A stretch of 64,000 nt of DNA from Pyrinomonadaceae bacterium (GCA_017983495.1 JAGOBH010000004.1:186001-250000), one strand, 5' to 3'; positions 24,429-34,074 are shown, numbered from the stretch's first letter. Notes: a model not told the origin generated them from the sequence alone. Translations and numbers: made by a program.

Positions 24429-26408
24429 CTACTTTAAGTACTTCTCAAACCAATCCAGATTGCTCTGCATTGCGGCGAGCTGCATTTTAGGCTCGGTCGG
24501 GCCGTGCGGCTGCCGCGGCAATACGATCATTCGCGTCGGGACTCCTTGCAGCTTCAAAGCGTTGTAGAGTTCGTAGCCTTGCGAGATCGGAACGCGAATG
24601 TCAGCGTCGCCGTGCTGGATGAGTGTCGGTGTCGAAACTCCCTTGATGTTGAACATCGCCGAGTGCTTGGCATAAACTTCCGGTATTTCCCACGACTGCC
24701 CGCCAAAATAATCAGGGATGAATGCCGGGATATCAGCCGTTCCGTTGAAACTCATCAGATTTGTAACGGGGGCTCCGGCCGACGCGGCTTTGAAGCGTTT
24801 GGTCTTAGTAATGATCGTCGAGGTCATATAACCGCCGTAGCTCCAGCCCATAACGCCAAGCTTGTTTGGGTCGGCGACGCCGATCTCGATCACCTTGTCG
24901 ACGCCCGACATTATGTCCTCGTAGTCCATGCCGCCCCAGTCCTTGAAGTTTGCACGGCGAAACTCGGTCCCGTAACCGCTCGAACCGCGCGGGTTCGGCC
25001 TCAGGATCGCAAACCCACGGGATGCGAAGGTCGCGATCGGATAAACTCCCCTGCCGCCGACGAAACTCTGATTGAATACCCCAGCCGGGCCGCCATGGAT
25101 GTTCAATATCAACGGAACCTTTGTTCCCGCAACATAGTTATTCGGATAGGTCAGCAAGCCTTCGATCTCGCGGCCGTCCTTGCTCTTCCACCGCAGGATC
25201 TCAGTCTTAGCGACGGGGATCTTGGCTATCTCGGCGTTTGCATTCGAGACCTGCTTCGGCGTCTGGTCGTCGACCCGTGCAACGAATACCTCCGGCGGAC
25301 GGGTCGCCGTCTGCACGGCCATGGCCATGTCACCGGCACGGTTCATCGAGATGCCGGACACAACGCCGCCGATCTTTTGACGTTCGACGATCGTGTTTGC
25401 GGAGACATTCAGCTCATAGATACCAGTTCCTGTACCGCTGGCTTCGAAGAACAATATCTTGCTGTCGTCCGCTGTCCATCCGACGCTCGCCGGCTGGCCG
25501 TCGTACGACATCGCCATTACTTTAGGCGAACCGCCGGCGGCAGGATAGATATTGATGCGGTTGCTCTGTGCCCAACGCGGCGGGCCGTCGCTGGCCGAGA
25601 TAGCGATCCATTTGCCGTCGTTTGAATAGGCCGGGCCCGATTCCGCAGCGTTGGTCGCAGCGAGTGCAGCGATGTTCCCGCTCGCTACATCTACAATGGA
25701 CACGTCCGATGTGGGCCAATAATCGACCTTTGGATCGCTGACATGGCTAAATGCGATCTTAGTACCGTCGGGCGACCAGTCAAATCCGGTGACGTTGCGG
25801 TTCATCGTGGTCAGTTTGCGTAGCTCGCGTTTTCCGCTGGCGTCCTTGGCGACGGGCATCACGTACAACCGCGACATCTTTATATTTTCATCGACCCATC
25901 TAAAGTCGTTCTTAGCCTTATCGTTCTTTTCCTCGTCATCTGACTTGGGATCTGTCATCGTGAAAGCGATCCACCTGCCGTCAGGCGACCAATCGAAGTC
26001 TGTGACACCGCTTTTTACGTCTGTGATCATTTCGGCCTCGCCGCCGCTCACGCGGATCACAAATATGTTGCTCTTGTTGTCTTTTCGCGTGGACGTGAAA
26101 GCGATCCACTTGCCGTCAGGCGACCATTTCGGATTCGTCGAGGATTTGTCGGCAAACGTCAACTGCCGGTTTTCCTTTCCGTCCGTAGTCCCCAGCCAGA
26201 TCTGCGACACGTATTCGCTCCTGTCAGCGGTCAGGACATCATTCGACACGGTATATACAACGCTGACGCCATCGGGCGAGACGCGCGGGCTTGCCAAAGC
26301 CTTTACCCGCAGCTGCATCTCCGGCGACCAGACCCCGGCAGGTGTCTGCGCAAATGAACCGCTGAAAGTAACTACGAATACGATAACGACTAAAAGTACA
26401 GACTTCAT
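24429..26408 (-). CDS. S9 family prolyl oligopeptidase (dipeptidyl/acylaminoacyl peptidase type)
   Basis: A 659-residue exported peptidase. The start at 26408 is chosen because GGAGG lies 8 bases upstream of that ATG; the first residues form a signal peptide (SVLLVVIVFVVTFSGSFAQ). The N-terminal half is a beta-propeller with PD40-like repeats (KWSPDGKWIAFTS, FDWSPDGRWIAF). The C-terminal half is an alpha/beta hydrolase with nucleophile GWSYGGY, acid in HGDADIRVP and histidine in PRQPHGPTEP. It cleaves short peptides, probably in the periplasm. A small SRA-like gene lies 41 bases upstream on the same strand. Confidence 0.93.
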   Translation of the reverse strand: MKSVLLVVIVFVVTFSGSFAQTPAGVWSPEMQLRVKALASPRVSPDGVSVVYTVSNDVLTADRSEYVSQIWLGTTDGKENRQLTFADKSSTNPKWSPDGKWIAFTSTRKDNKSNIFVIRVSGGEAEMITDVKSGVTDFDWSPDGRWIAFTMTDPKSDDEEKNDKAKNDFRWVDENIKMSRLYVMPVAKDASGKRELRKLTTMNRNVTGFDWSPDGTKIAFSHVSDPKVDYWPTSDVSIVDVASGNIAALAATNAAESGPAYSNDGKWIAISASDGPPRWAQSNRINIYPAAGGSPKVMAMSYDGQPASVGWTADDSKILFFEASGTGTGIYELNVSANTIVERQKIGGVVSGISMNRAGDMAMAVQTATRPPEVFVARVDDQTPKQVSNANAEIAKIPVAKTEILRWKSKDGREIEGLLTYPNNYVAGTKVPLILNIHGGPAGVFNQSFVGGRGVYPIATFASRGFAILRPNPRGSSGYGTEFRRANFKDWGGMDYEDIMSGVDKVIEIGVADPNKLGVMGWSYGGYMTSTIITKTKRFKAASAGAPVTNLMSFNGTADIPAFIPDYFGGQSWEIPEVYAKHSAMFNIKGVSTPTLIQHGDADIRVPISQGYELYNALKLQGVPTRMIVLPRQPHGPTEPKMQLAAMQSNLDWFEKYLK

Positions 26409-26449
26409 GCTTGGAACCTCCAATTCTGAGTTGCTCTAATCTTACGGAA

Positions 26450-26881
26450 CTAGTTTATAGATCTTTTGAGTGTGAATTTCCAGACCATTCTACTCTGGTT
26501 CTCATCGAAAACGTAAATGCCATCGGCCACCTGCCATCGGCCAAGGTATTCCCAGCGATTAACGCCGAGTTTGTTAAATAACGGAACCGCAATGCCCGCG
26601 TCGCCGGCGTCAAGCAATGCCTGATTGGAGCTGTCGAGTTTCTGGTTTCCCCGCCGTCCGGAACCCGTATAATGTATGACATCGTTTGTATCACCATGAA
26701 AATCGGGATAGCACGGATTGATAATTCCAAAATCGGTCAGAAGCGATGTAAGACGGCCATGGCTCTGATAAATGCCGTTTCGCGAACGATGTACCTTACC
26801 GACTTCGTTCCATGACAATACTGCACCAATACCGCACGCCGCCAAAAAATCACCATCTGTTCCCCTATCAGTGTCGTTCAT
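26450..26881 (-). CDS. small stand-alone SRA-like (YDG/ScoMcrA-type) domain protein
   Basis: A 143-residue protein. The order of motifs is that of SRA-like modules found at the N-terminus of McrA-type HNH restriction enzymes: GKVHRSRNGIY, FHGDTNDVIHYTGSGRRGNQ, L..SNQALL, a hydrophobic I-A-V-P-L-F strand, and WEYLGRWQV at the end, followed by a final VWKFTL strand. SRA domains flip out and bind modified cytosine. Here no nuclease domain is attached, and the neighbours are not restriction genes. The match was made by eye, so homology is likely but not proven. The start at 26881 has a weak ribosome binding site. Confidence 0.6.
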   Translation of the reverse strand: MNDTDRGTDGDFLAACGIGAVLSWNEVGKVHRSRNGIYQSHGRLTSLLTDFGIINPCYPDFHGDTNDVIHYTGSGRRGNQKLDSSNQALLDAGDAGIAVPLFNKLGVNRWEYLGRWQVADGIYVFDENQSRMVWKFTLKRSIN

Positions 26882-27071
26882 ACTTGACTCAAATATTTTT
26901 GATGATAAAATCGCACCGCTTTCCTAAATTCAGACAAACGTTTTTCGCATAAACTTAGTTGAACGGTCAACCGTACATTGACGTTGCAGAATTTCCTCAC
27001 TAGGTACGCGGAGCTTAATCGGTCGATAAGGAAACGCACATTTCAATCAAAACCCAAGGAGAATTTTGAGC

Positions 27072-29213
27072 ATGAAAAAACTACTAGGACTATTAACTGT
27101 CGTAGTCGTCGCTTTGGTTGTCTTCGGCATCGTTTCCAAACGCGCCGATGCCAACAAGACCGTATTTTCAAATGGTTCGCAGGACGACATCGATCTCGCC
27201 AAGCAGATCAGTCTTGACATACTCCGTGACCGTGCATCGCGAAGTGCGATCGGCAATCCGGACGAATATCAGATCCAAAAGGTCGAGATCGACGAGCTGC
27301 GTATGGCTCATACACGCGTTCGTCAGACCGTCGGCGGCATTCCCGTTTGGGAAGGCGAAGCGATCGTTCACCTCAAATCTGACGGCACGCTATCAACGAT
27401 CACCGACTCGCTGAAGGAAGCCGTCTCTGTAAATACGACGCCCAATTTCTCCGAAAAAGAAGCTCTTCGCTTTGCCACATCGGCGTATTCCGGTAAGGCG
27501 AAGATCACTGATTCGCCGCAGATCGAGATGTTCATTTATCGCGGCGGCGAACGCGACCACCTTGTCTATCGAGTAGAAACTCCTCGCCTTGACGGTTCTC
27601 CGGCAACATCCGCTCCGGTCAAATTCATCGATGCGCAAACAGGTGATGTCGTATTCGAATATGACAATCTCCAGACCGGCTCGGGGTCTTCGCTTTACAG
27701 CGGAACAGTGACGATCGACACCAGCAATGTCGGAACAACATATTACATGGAGGACCTCACTCGAAAAATGGGAACCTTCAATATGAATAATACCGGCAGC
27801 ACGAGCACCGGCACCGGCGGCACACAATCACGATATTCGGGCACCGACGATATCTGGAGTGCTACCAATGAACGTGCCGGCGTAGATGCTCACTGGGGAG
27901 CCCGCTGGACGTACGACTATTTCCTTAATGTCCACGGCCGCAACGGTATCAACGGCAGCGGCGGCCCGGGAACAACGGCTGCGGCCGCTAATAGTGCGGT
28001 CAGCCTGATAACCTCGCGTGTTCATTTTGGCAGCAATTACAACAACGCGTTCTGGTATCAGAACAAGATGACCTACGGCGACGGCAACGGCACTACGTTT
28101 TCACCGCTGACGACCGTCGATATTGCGGGCCACGAAATGACGCACGGTGTCACCCAGTATTCCGCAAATCTCACCTATTCGAACGAATCAGGTGCCCTGA
28201 ACGAATCGATGTCGGACGTTTTCGGCGCAATGACCGAGCTTTACTCACGCGGCGGTACGGTCACGGGCGACACCTGGAAGATCGGCGAACAGTCTTACAC
28301 GCCGGCCACATCGGGTGATGCACTTCGCTACATGGACAATCCGCATCTTGCCGGCAACGGCGGCTATACGTCGAATGACGACCCCGACCACTATACGGAG
28401 CGTTACACCGGAACGGCGGACAGCGGCGGTGTCCATATCAACTCGGGCATCCCCAACCACGCGTACTATCTGGCAGCAGCCGGAGGCACGCACCACCTTA
28501 GCGGGGTGACCGTTACCGGTATCGGTACGACCGATGCGGCAAAGATCTGGTACCGTGCCTTGACCGTCTATATGACATCGGGCACAAACTTTGCAGCCGC
28601 CCGTACCGCAATGCTCAATGCCGCAACCGATCTGTTTGGTGCATCGAGTGCTCAGTACAATACGATCGCGACCACGTGGTGTGCGGTCGGTGTCGGAACA
28701 TGCCCCGGCGGTTCGACCCCAACCCCAACTCCGACTCCAACGCCGAGCGGAAACGAACTGATCGTCAACGGCGGTTTTGAGGCCAGTGCCAGCCCGTGGG
28801 TGGGCTCAGGCTCGGGCTACTTTTACACCGCGGCGGGCAATTCACCGCATGGCGGCACCGGTTACATCTACTTTGGCGTTAACAACAGTGTCACCGGCCA
28901 GTCGTATCAGACCGTCACGATCCCGTCGACGGCGACAGGGACGATGACATTCTGGCTGAACGTCACATCGAGCGAAACGACCACGACCACGCAGTACGAC
29001 AAACTCTTTGTCGAGGTCAGAAACACTGCCGGCACGCTCCTATCGACACTTGCGACCTATAGCAACCTGAACAAGACCACGCAGGGTAACTATTCGCAAA
29101 AATCGTTGAATGTCGCCGCGTATAAGGGACAAACGGTACGCATCCAGTTCCGTTCGACCATGGACAGCTCGATCACGTCAACATTTCGTGTTGACGATGT
29201 ATCTGTTAAATAA
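27072..29213 (+). CDS. secreted M4 (thermolysin-like) metalloprotease
   Basis: A 713-residue protein. The ATG at 27072 is preceded by AAGGAG; an in-frame TTG two codons earlier is not needed. Order of parts: signal peptide (1-24), FTP/PepSY propeptide (about 60-200), M4 catalytic domain with HEMTH (354-358), third zinc ligand in NESMSDVFG, active-site histidine in GGVHINSGIPNHAYY. A TPTPTP linker then leads to a C-terminal beta-sandwich of about 150 residues (ELIVNGGFEASASPW onward), as in carbohydrate-binding or pre-peptidase domains. It should act extracellularly as a broad endoprotease. A strong terminator follows. Confidence 0.95.
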   Translation: MKKLLGLLTVVVVALVVFGIVSKRADANKTVFSNGSQDDIDLAKQISLDILRDRASRSAIGNPDEYQIQKVEIDELRMAHTRVRQTVGGIPVWEGEAIVHLKSDGTLSTITDSLKEAVSVNTTPNFSEKEALRFATSAYSGKAKITDSPQIEMFIYRGGERDHLVYRVETPRLDGSPATSAPVKFIDAQTGDVVFEYDNLQTGSGSSLYSGTVTIDTSNVGTTYYMEDLTRKMGTFNMNNTGSTSTGTGGTQSRYSGTDDIWSATNERAGVDAHWGARWTYDYFLNVHGRNGINGSGGPGTTAAAANSAVSLITSRVHFGSNYNNAFWYQNKMTYGDGNGTTFSPLTTVDIAGHEMTHGVTQYSANLTYSNESGALNESMSDVFGAMTELYSRGGTVTGDTWKIGEQSYTPATSGDALRYMDNPHLAGNGGYTSNDDPDHYTERYTGTADSGGVHINSGIPNHAYYLAAAGGTHHLSGVTVTGIGTTDAAKIWYRALTVYMTSGTNFAAARTAMLNAATDLFGASSAQYNTIATTWCAVGVGTCPGGSTPTPTPTPTPSGNELIVNGGFEASASPWVGSGSGYFYTAAGNSPHGGTGYIYFGVNNSVTGQSYQTVTIPSTATGTMTFWLNVTSSETTTTTQYDKLFVEVRNTAGTLLSTLATYSNLNKTTQGNYSQKSLNVAAYKGQTVRIQFRSTMDSSITSTFRVDDVSVK

Positions 29214-29248
29214 GCTCTTCACCCCTAAAAATGGTGTTGACATCGATG

Positions 29249-29278
29249 AAGGGAACGGTTTCGGCCGTTCCCTTTTTT
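29249..29278 (+). terminator. rho-independent terminator of the M4 protease gene
   Basis: A 10 bp perfect stem (AAGGGAACGG / CCGTTCCCTT) with a short loop runs directly into TTTTTT, 35 bases after the stop. Confidence 0.9.
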
Positions 29279-29301
29279 CGGGCGGGTTCCGGCCTTGAGT
29301 C

Positions 29302-30249
29302 CTAAAACTTGCCCGGGTCCGCTATCGGCGTGGTGCTTACAGAGTTGATATATTCCGGCAGCCCGGCCTCGGTCTTTTTCCGGAACTTGTAGATCACCGT
29401 CAAACGGTCTTTCCACTGACCCTTGCTGGGATTGTTCTCCGCCTCGCCATACTTCAACGCACGTGCGTAAGCGTCCATCATAAGGTCCATAGCCTTATCC
29501 ATTCTGTCGTTTTCGACCTTTAGCGCTTCGGCGGTCAGCGTCTTGGAGGCCGCCTTCACCTTGTAATCCGCGGCGAGCTTTTCGTAAACATCCTCAAAGT
29601 AATAGGCGATCACGATGTAGGGCTGCGAACTGTTCTTGATCGAGTTTTCAAAGGTAGTGGCTTTATAAAAGGTAGAAGCGGCCGACTTCATGTCTTTAGG
29701 GGCCGTGATGCTGCCGTCGATGTAGTACATCCACGCCCTCGCGTCGTCTTTGTCCTTGAACGGAGCAAAGTTCTTCGGCACGGACCCGGCCTCCATCAGC
29801 TGAAGTGTCTTGCGTGCATATGTAACCGCATCGTCGGAGAGGGATTTGTCCGTGCCCGCAGCCAGGGCCATATAGCCGCCGTAGGCCAAATTCATCGTGA
29901 TCTCGACATTATCCGGCTGTTCCGCGAGGATCTCTTTCCCGATCGGGAACGCCCCGGAATAATCCTTGGCATCCAATTTGGTGAAAAACTGGCCTTCACG
30001 ATACCGGTTGACGAAGTCTCTGATCTTTCCAATTACTTCGCCCTTATCGTTCTTCTCACTACCAAACCTGGTCAGGAACTCCTTACCGAGTTGGTATGCC
30101 TTTTCGCTGTCTTCAGGCTTTTTCGTGTTCGAAAGCGTTACGATCTCTTTGATCAGTTCATCTCTTGATTTTGGTTTTTGAGCGATTGCGGTTATCGCAA
30201 ATACGCTCAATAAAGTAAACAATGCGGCTACGGAAACTAGTCTTTTCAT
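29302..30249 (-). CDS. exported helical (TPR-like) protein of unknown function
   Basis: A 315-residue protein with a clear signal peptide (MKRLVSVAALFTLLSVFAITAIAQ, cleavage after AIAQ; cut here to its core). The mature part is almost wholly helical and rich in Lys, Asp, Ala and Tyr, with paired helices resembling TPR units (SEKAYQLGKEFLTRFG, KDYSGAFPIGKEILAEQPDN, AMDLMMDAYARALKYG). Such proteins bind partners in the periplasm. No enzyme motif is seen. It is convergent with the M4 protease gene; nothing ties it to a pathway. Confidence 0.75.
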   Translation of the reverse strand: MKRLVSVAALFTLLSVFAITAIAQKPKSRDELIKEIVTLSNTKKPEDSEKAYQLGKEFLTRFGSEKNDKGEVIGKIRDFVNRYREGQFFTKLDAKDYSGAFPIGKEILAEQPDNVEITMNLAYGGYMALAAGTDKSLSDDAVTYARKTLQLMEAGSVPKNFAPFKDKDDARAWMYYIDGSITAPKDMKSAASTFYKATTFENSIKNSSQPYIVIAYYFEDVYEKLAADYKVKAASKTLTAEALKVENDRMDKAMDLMMDAYARALKYGEAENNPSKGQWKDRLTVIYKFRKKTEAGLPEYINSVSTTPIADPGKF

Positions 30250-30431
30250 CTATCTGCAAACTCCTGAGGTTTTGTGTAATTGGCAACTATATCAAAGCTC
30301 ATTTTATTTGCTCAAACCCAAAATCAAAATCCTCGGGAGTCTGGATAGTCGATCACTTCTCTTATCTCTCCGACCTCCGCGAACTCAGCGTTAAAGATCG
30401 GGCTCCACGCAGAGGCCGGAGAGTCTTTCGC

Positions 30432-30892
30432 GGAGCCCGCAGTTGGCCCGGCATGTCAGAACCGCCTGCGTAAGCGGGCGGCTTTGGTGTTGGAGTTTGG
30501 CACAGCGTTCAACACGAATTGCCGGGTTAGATATGCACGTTTGAATTTCAAACCGCACTGATCTCATCCCCGTCTCGGATGCCGCCCCCTGACGGAGGCG
30601 GTTCTGACAGGGCATTCCGTCGAAGCCGTCTTATTAAAAATTCATAATATTTCCTACTTAGTCGGAAATAGTGGGAATCTTTCCTACCGCACCATTACGC
30701 TAACTGTTGTTATAACTGCGGTTAGAGCAATTCCACGATTCTGTCCCGTTGTCCCAACAAGTTCCCACATGTCGCGAGCGGAACCCGCCCAAATCCGGAA
30801 ATGGGCCTTTTATATCTCCAGTTTTTTGCCTTTCCGCATTCGGTTGTCAAAGATCACATTCTGTAACAACTATTATATCATCGGTGTCAACT
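30432..30892 (-). repeat. copy B of the 460 bp non-coding repeat (inverted relative to copy A)
   Basis: The reverse complement of this stretch aligns with 7367-7828 over its full length with scattered substitutions and few length changes. The hairpin counterpart lies at 30641-30679 and the REPIN-like unit at 30454-30609. The copies face opposite ways about 23 kb apart, so recombination between them would invert the intervening housekeeping genes. Confidence 0.8.
30454..30609. repeat. REPIN-like unit, copy B
   Basis: A 156 bp unit with TGTCAGAACCGCCT at one end and AGGCGGTTCTGACA at the other, each continuing into a GC-rich palindrome. It is the same as 7650-7806 in reverse orientation. The left end (TGCGTAAGCGGGCGG) is the version most like the palindrome inside the helicase gene. 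Confidence 0.75.
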
Positions 30893-30906
30893 GTGGCGAC
30901 AAGACC

Positions 30907-31035
30907 CGACGCCGGCGGCGTCGAATGTTTATAGGATGCGTGCAGGATAAAGAGAACATACGACCCCAGCCGGGGTCGAACCTTATCGGGTGGTGACCGC
31001 TCTTCTATAAACAAATGATCCCTCCGGGATCGAAG
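30907..31035. repeat. array of three short palindromes with about 55 bp spacing
   Basis: Three hairpins share the pattern CGAYSCC-3/4 bases-GGSRTCGAA: CGACGCCGGCGGCGTCG at 30907, CGACCCCAGCCGGGGTCG at 30961, and GATCCCTCCGGGATCGAA at 31017. Start-to-start distances are 54 and 56 bases. The first and third are also flanked by complementary TGTTTATAG and CTATAAACA. They differ from the REP type in copies A and B. Confidence 0.65.
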
Positions 31036-31120
31036 ATAAGACTGAAGGGCAGGCCGATACAGATTGCAATTTTGCACCTTTGACCCCAGTCCTTTTGCGA
31101 GGAATTGATGCGTCCGATCC

Positions 31121-31816
31121 TCATCCGCAGACCACAATCTCGGGACTCATCGAAGTCACAAAAAATCCGGCATCTAGCCGGGTAAATTGCAACGAACACC
31201 CAAAGAAACTTATCAAGGTATGGGAATTAGTTTTTACTTTATCAACATAATCCCACTTTTTGGGATTAAGCGGATTCTGAACTAAATCGCGGCCGGTTGA
31301 CCAACCGGTACCGTCATCAAAATACACTGCTCGGAGTTGTAAGAGAACATTATCAAAATCCACGACGCCCCAGCCCTTAAGCGTTTTTTCGCAAGCTAAA
31401 TACTCGCTTTCGTGTACTTTTATCTTAACCGTTTCTTCCGGTCTAATTAATCCATTGATATCTCCACCATCTTGACTTCCAAATATGGCATACAACATTA
31501 CTGGTCCAGGCATTTGATTCTGCATTGGGACGAGCAGGCTGATTTCTACATAAGAGATATTCTTTTTCGATATATTCTTGACAACAAAGGTGAGATGTTT
31601 CACCCAGTCAGAATTAGCGATGCCACTGATCCTGTTGTTAAGCTTGCTATCTTCGAACTTCCTACCTCCCAACTCACGGTCAACTATTTGAACAGGTGCA
31701 TCCTTTGGCAAATAAATGTCGTTAATCGTCCTTCTTCTCTCTTGTCCGTCAATATGAATGACGAAACAAAGAAGAAATAAGCCAACAAGCAGGATAAAAT
31801 TGAAGATTCTATGCAT
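31121..31816 (-). CDS. exported protein of unknown function
   Basis: The start at 31816 (MHRIFNF) gives a 231-residue protein with a hydrophobic signal peptide (about 3-22, cleavage near DGQE). The mature part has a conserved-looking beta region (WVKHLTFVVKNISKKNISYVEISLLVP) similar in pattern to Ig-like or FxLYD-type domains, which fits a periplasmic beta-sandwich. No enzyme motif. An upstream ATG (31828) would add four residues. It is flanked by the palindrome array and a gene-free stretch, and its base composition (more A/T) differs from its neighbours, which may reflect transfer. Confidence 0.6.
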   Translation of the reverse strand: MHRIFNFILLVGLFLLCFVIHIDGQERRRTINDIYLPKDAPVQIVDRELGGRKFEDSKLNNRISGIANSDWVKHLTFVVKNISKKNISYVEISLLVPMQNQMPGPVMLYAIFGSQDGGDINGLIRPEETVKIKVHESEYLACEKTLKGWGVVDFDNVLLQLRAVYFDDGTGWSTGRDLVQNPLNPKKWDYVDKVKTNSHTLISFFGCSLQFTRLDAGFFVTSMSPEIVVCG

Positions 31817-31828
31817 GAGATCCTCCAT

Positions 31829-32161
31829 TCAGTTGGTGCGAGCGATAAAGCCGTTAGGGGTTCGACGTCGGTCATCGCGGCAGTCTGAACTCATCGGATT
31901 ATACCGACCAAGCTTACTAGGCTGCGCCTCGGTTAATGCGCACTTTACCCCGATGCGTATGGCATGTCAACGAAAATTGTTCCAACTGTAGCTAGCACAT
32001 CATTTGAACTCTTTTAGCAACAGAAAAGATGCCCGCTTGGGGTGGTCAATTGTTTCGAGCTCGCGTTTCTTGCCTCAGGACGGCTTTGGGCATAAACTCT
32101 GTAGAGAACAAAATCTTATACAGCTATTCGCGTTCGCAATAGCCGCTCTAATATCTGATCA
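31829..32161. other. gene-free interval upstream of the cysteine synthase gene
   Basis: No gene, RNA fold or repeat could be supported here. The divergent promoters of the 31121 and 32162 genes must lie within it. The segment just before 32162 has an AT-rich patch (AACAAAATCTTATACAG) that could serve as a -10 region, but no convincing pair of boxes was found. Confidence 0.3.
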
Positions 32162-33529
32162 ATGAAATTCTATAACGACATCCTCGGCCTGATCGGCAAT
32201 ACACCGCTCGTCCGGATCAACAACATTACTAAAGAGCTAAAGATCAAGGCTCAGGTTTACGCCAAGATGGAGAGCCTTAATCCGGGGTATTCGGTCAAGG
32301 ATCGCATCGGCATTTCGATGATCGACTGGGCAGAACGCGAGGGCGTTCTGAAAAAAGGCGGAACGATCATCGAGGCAACCTCCGGCAATACTGGCATCGG
32401 GCTCGCGTTGGTCGCGGCGGTTCGAGGCTATCGCTGTATCTTTGTCCTGACGGAAAAGGCATCGACGGAAAAGGTTCGGTATCTAAAAGGGCTGGGAGCT
32501 GACATCGTCGTTTGTCCCGCGGCGGCAAAACCGGGAACGCCCGATCATTACGTCGCGACGGCAAAACGCATCTCTGAGGAAACGCCGAATTCGTTCTATC
32601 CCGACCAGTACAATCACCCCGAGAATCCGGCGGCACATTACCGCACGACCGGGCCTGAGATCTGGAAAGACACCGAAGGCAAGATCACGCACTTTGTCGC
32701 AAGCATCGGTACCGGCGGCACGATCAGCGGCACGAGCCGATATCTGAAGGAGATGAACCCGAACATCAAGGTCATCGGAGCCGACCCGTACGGATCGATA
32801 TTTAAGACCTACAAAGAGTCGGGCTTTATCCCCGAGGCGACGCCGTATCTGGTCGAAGGCATCGGCCAGAATCTGCCGGTCGGAAACGCCGACCTGAGCA
32901 TCATCGACGAGATCATCAATATCACCGACCGCGATTCGTTCGACTCGGCCCGTCAGATGGCTCGCCGCGAGGGCATCTTTAGCGGCGGCTCGGCAGGTAC
33001 GATCTTTGCAGCGGCATTAAAGATCGCCAAGGACCTGGACGAGGACGCCGTTGTCGTATTTATTGTCTGCGATACGGGTGAACATTACCTTTCTAAGTTC
33101 TATTCGGACGAATGGATGAAGGAAAAGCTGATGCTCGAACCGCAGCGTATCACCGCCAGCCTGATCGCCGAAACGAAGAATGCAGGTGCGCCGCCGAAGC
33201 TCATTTCGGTCGGCCCGGATGAAACTGTCGACGCCGCACTAACGCTGATGACGGAAAACGGCGTAACGCAGATCCCGGTCATCGACGGCTACATTTCGGT
33301 CGGCAGTCTTCGCGAAAGCCATATCCTGACGAACCTGCTCAAGGACCGCGACCTGCTCAACGGCAAGGTCAGCGACATCATGGATAAGAGTTTTCCTGTT
33401 GTTGATGTTGACGAAAGCATCGCAAACATTAAAAATAAGTTGACCAAATCGCCGGCCGTCCTTATCGAGGAATTCAAGCGGATCACCGGCATCATTACTC
33501 GATCGGATGTTTTGGATCTGCCGCACTAG
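32162..33529 (+). CDS. cystathionine beta-synthase/cysteine synthase with C-terminal CBS pair
   Basis: A 455-residue PLP enzyme of fold type II. The PLP lysine is K46 in GYSVKDRIG; other motifs are [12 protein letters not shown], the phosphate-binding GTGGTISG, and [10 protein letters not shown]. After about residue 335 come two CBS domains ([16 protein letters not shown] ... [13 protein letters not shown] ... [11 protein letters not shown]), as in bacterial and eukaryotic cystathionine beta-synthases, where they bind S-adenosylmethionine or nucleotides. It either makes cystathionine from serine and homocysteine or makes cysteine. It lies 17 bases upstream of the first gene of the T6SS-linked cluster. 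Confidence 0.92.
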   Translation: MKFYNDILGLIGNTPLVRINNITKELKIKAQVYAKMESLNPGYSVKDRIGISMIDWAEREGVLKKGGTIIEATSGNTGIGLALVAAVRGYRCIFVLTEKASTEKVRYLKGLGADIVVCPAAAKPGTPDHYVATAKRISEETPNSFYPDQYNHPENPAAHYRTTGPEIWKDTEGKITHFVASIGTGGTISGTSRYLKEMNPNIKVIGADPYGSIFKTYKESGFIPEATPYLVEGIGQNLPVGNADLSIIDEIINITDRDSFDSARQMARREGIFSGGSAGTIFAAALKIAKDLDEDAVVVFIVCDTGEHYLSKFYSDEWMKEKLMLEPQRITASLIAETKNAGAPPKLISVGPDETVDAALTLMTENGVTQIPVIDGYISVGSLRESHILTNLLKDRDLLNGKVSDIMDKSFPVVDVDESIANIKNKLTKSPAVLIEEFKRITGIITRSDVLDLPH

Positions 33530-33546
33530 GCGGCCGCTGATACACG

Positions 33547-34008
33547 ATGAGCCAGGAAAAATCGGATAAATGGGTGATGCCGGAGCCGACCTTTCGCCGT
33601 TCCACGGGCGAATTGGTCCAACCGTCGGATATTTTCCCCGTCGACCCCGAGCCTGATACGCTCGAACCGGCGTCGTACGAAGAAGATGTGCTCGAGCTGC
33701 CCGATGACCCGCTCGCGAAGCTCTACGCTCCGCCGGCGGGCCATGTCGAAGCCGAAGTTCCGCCAACGCTCGCTCAGGAACCTGAAATGCCCGCTCCTGC
33801 GGTCGCGGTCGAACCCCAGCCATTAATTTCAGAAGAATTTACAGCCGAACGGATAGTCGTGACCGCAGCGAAATCCAAGCCGAAAAAAGGCTCGAGCCCG
33901 GCACTGGTCGCAGTCGGCGCCATCGCTCTGGTCGGCATCGCGATCGGCTTTGTCGTGCTGATCTATTTCCTGTTTTTCGCATCACGTCCTGATACCGGCG
34001 GATTCTGA
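33547..34008 (+). CDS. small tail-anchored, Pro/Glu-rich membrane protein
   Basis: A 153-residue protein. The first 115 residues are acidic and proline-rich with no fold evident (EPEPDTLEPASYEEDVLELP type). A basic patch (KSKPKKG) precedes one hydrophobic helix at about 121-145 (LVAVGAIALVGIAIGFVVLIYF) close to the C-terminus. The orientation predicted by the positive-inside rule puts the long part in the cytoplasm. It lies just before the FHA trio and may belong to the same unit. It lacks a lipobox and so is not a TssJ lipoprotein. Confidence 0.65.
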   Translation: MSQEKSDKWVMPEPTFRRSTGELVQPSDIFPVDPEPDTLEPASYEEDVLELPDDPLAKLYAPPAGHVEAEVPPTLAQEPEMPAPAVAVEPQPLISEEFTAERIVVTAAKSKPKKGSSPALVAVGAIALVGIAIGFVVLIYFLFFASRPDTGGF

Positions 34009-34074
34009 TCAGAGCCAGCCTCAAAACATAAACGCAAACCGCAAATTGTCTGATACGATATCGTCGTAAGAGGT

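Noticed and set aside
24504..25625. Long plus-strand frame inside the S9 peptidase gene
   Set aside because: It is antisense to a peptidase with complete catalytic motifs, and its composition (rich in Arg, Asp, His) is typical of a shadow frame.
30907..31035. Three-unit palindrome array as a mini CRISPR
   Set aside because: Repeat cores differ, spacers are uneven in content and length, and there are no cas genes. REP-like palindromes fit better.
33547..34008. Candidate TssJ
   Set aside because: It has no signal peptide or lipobox; its only hydrophobic helix is near the C-terminus.
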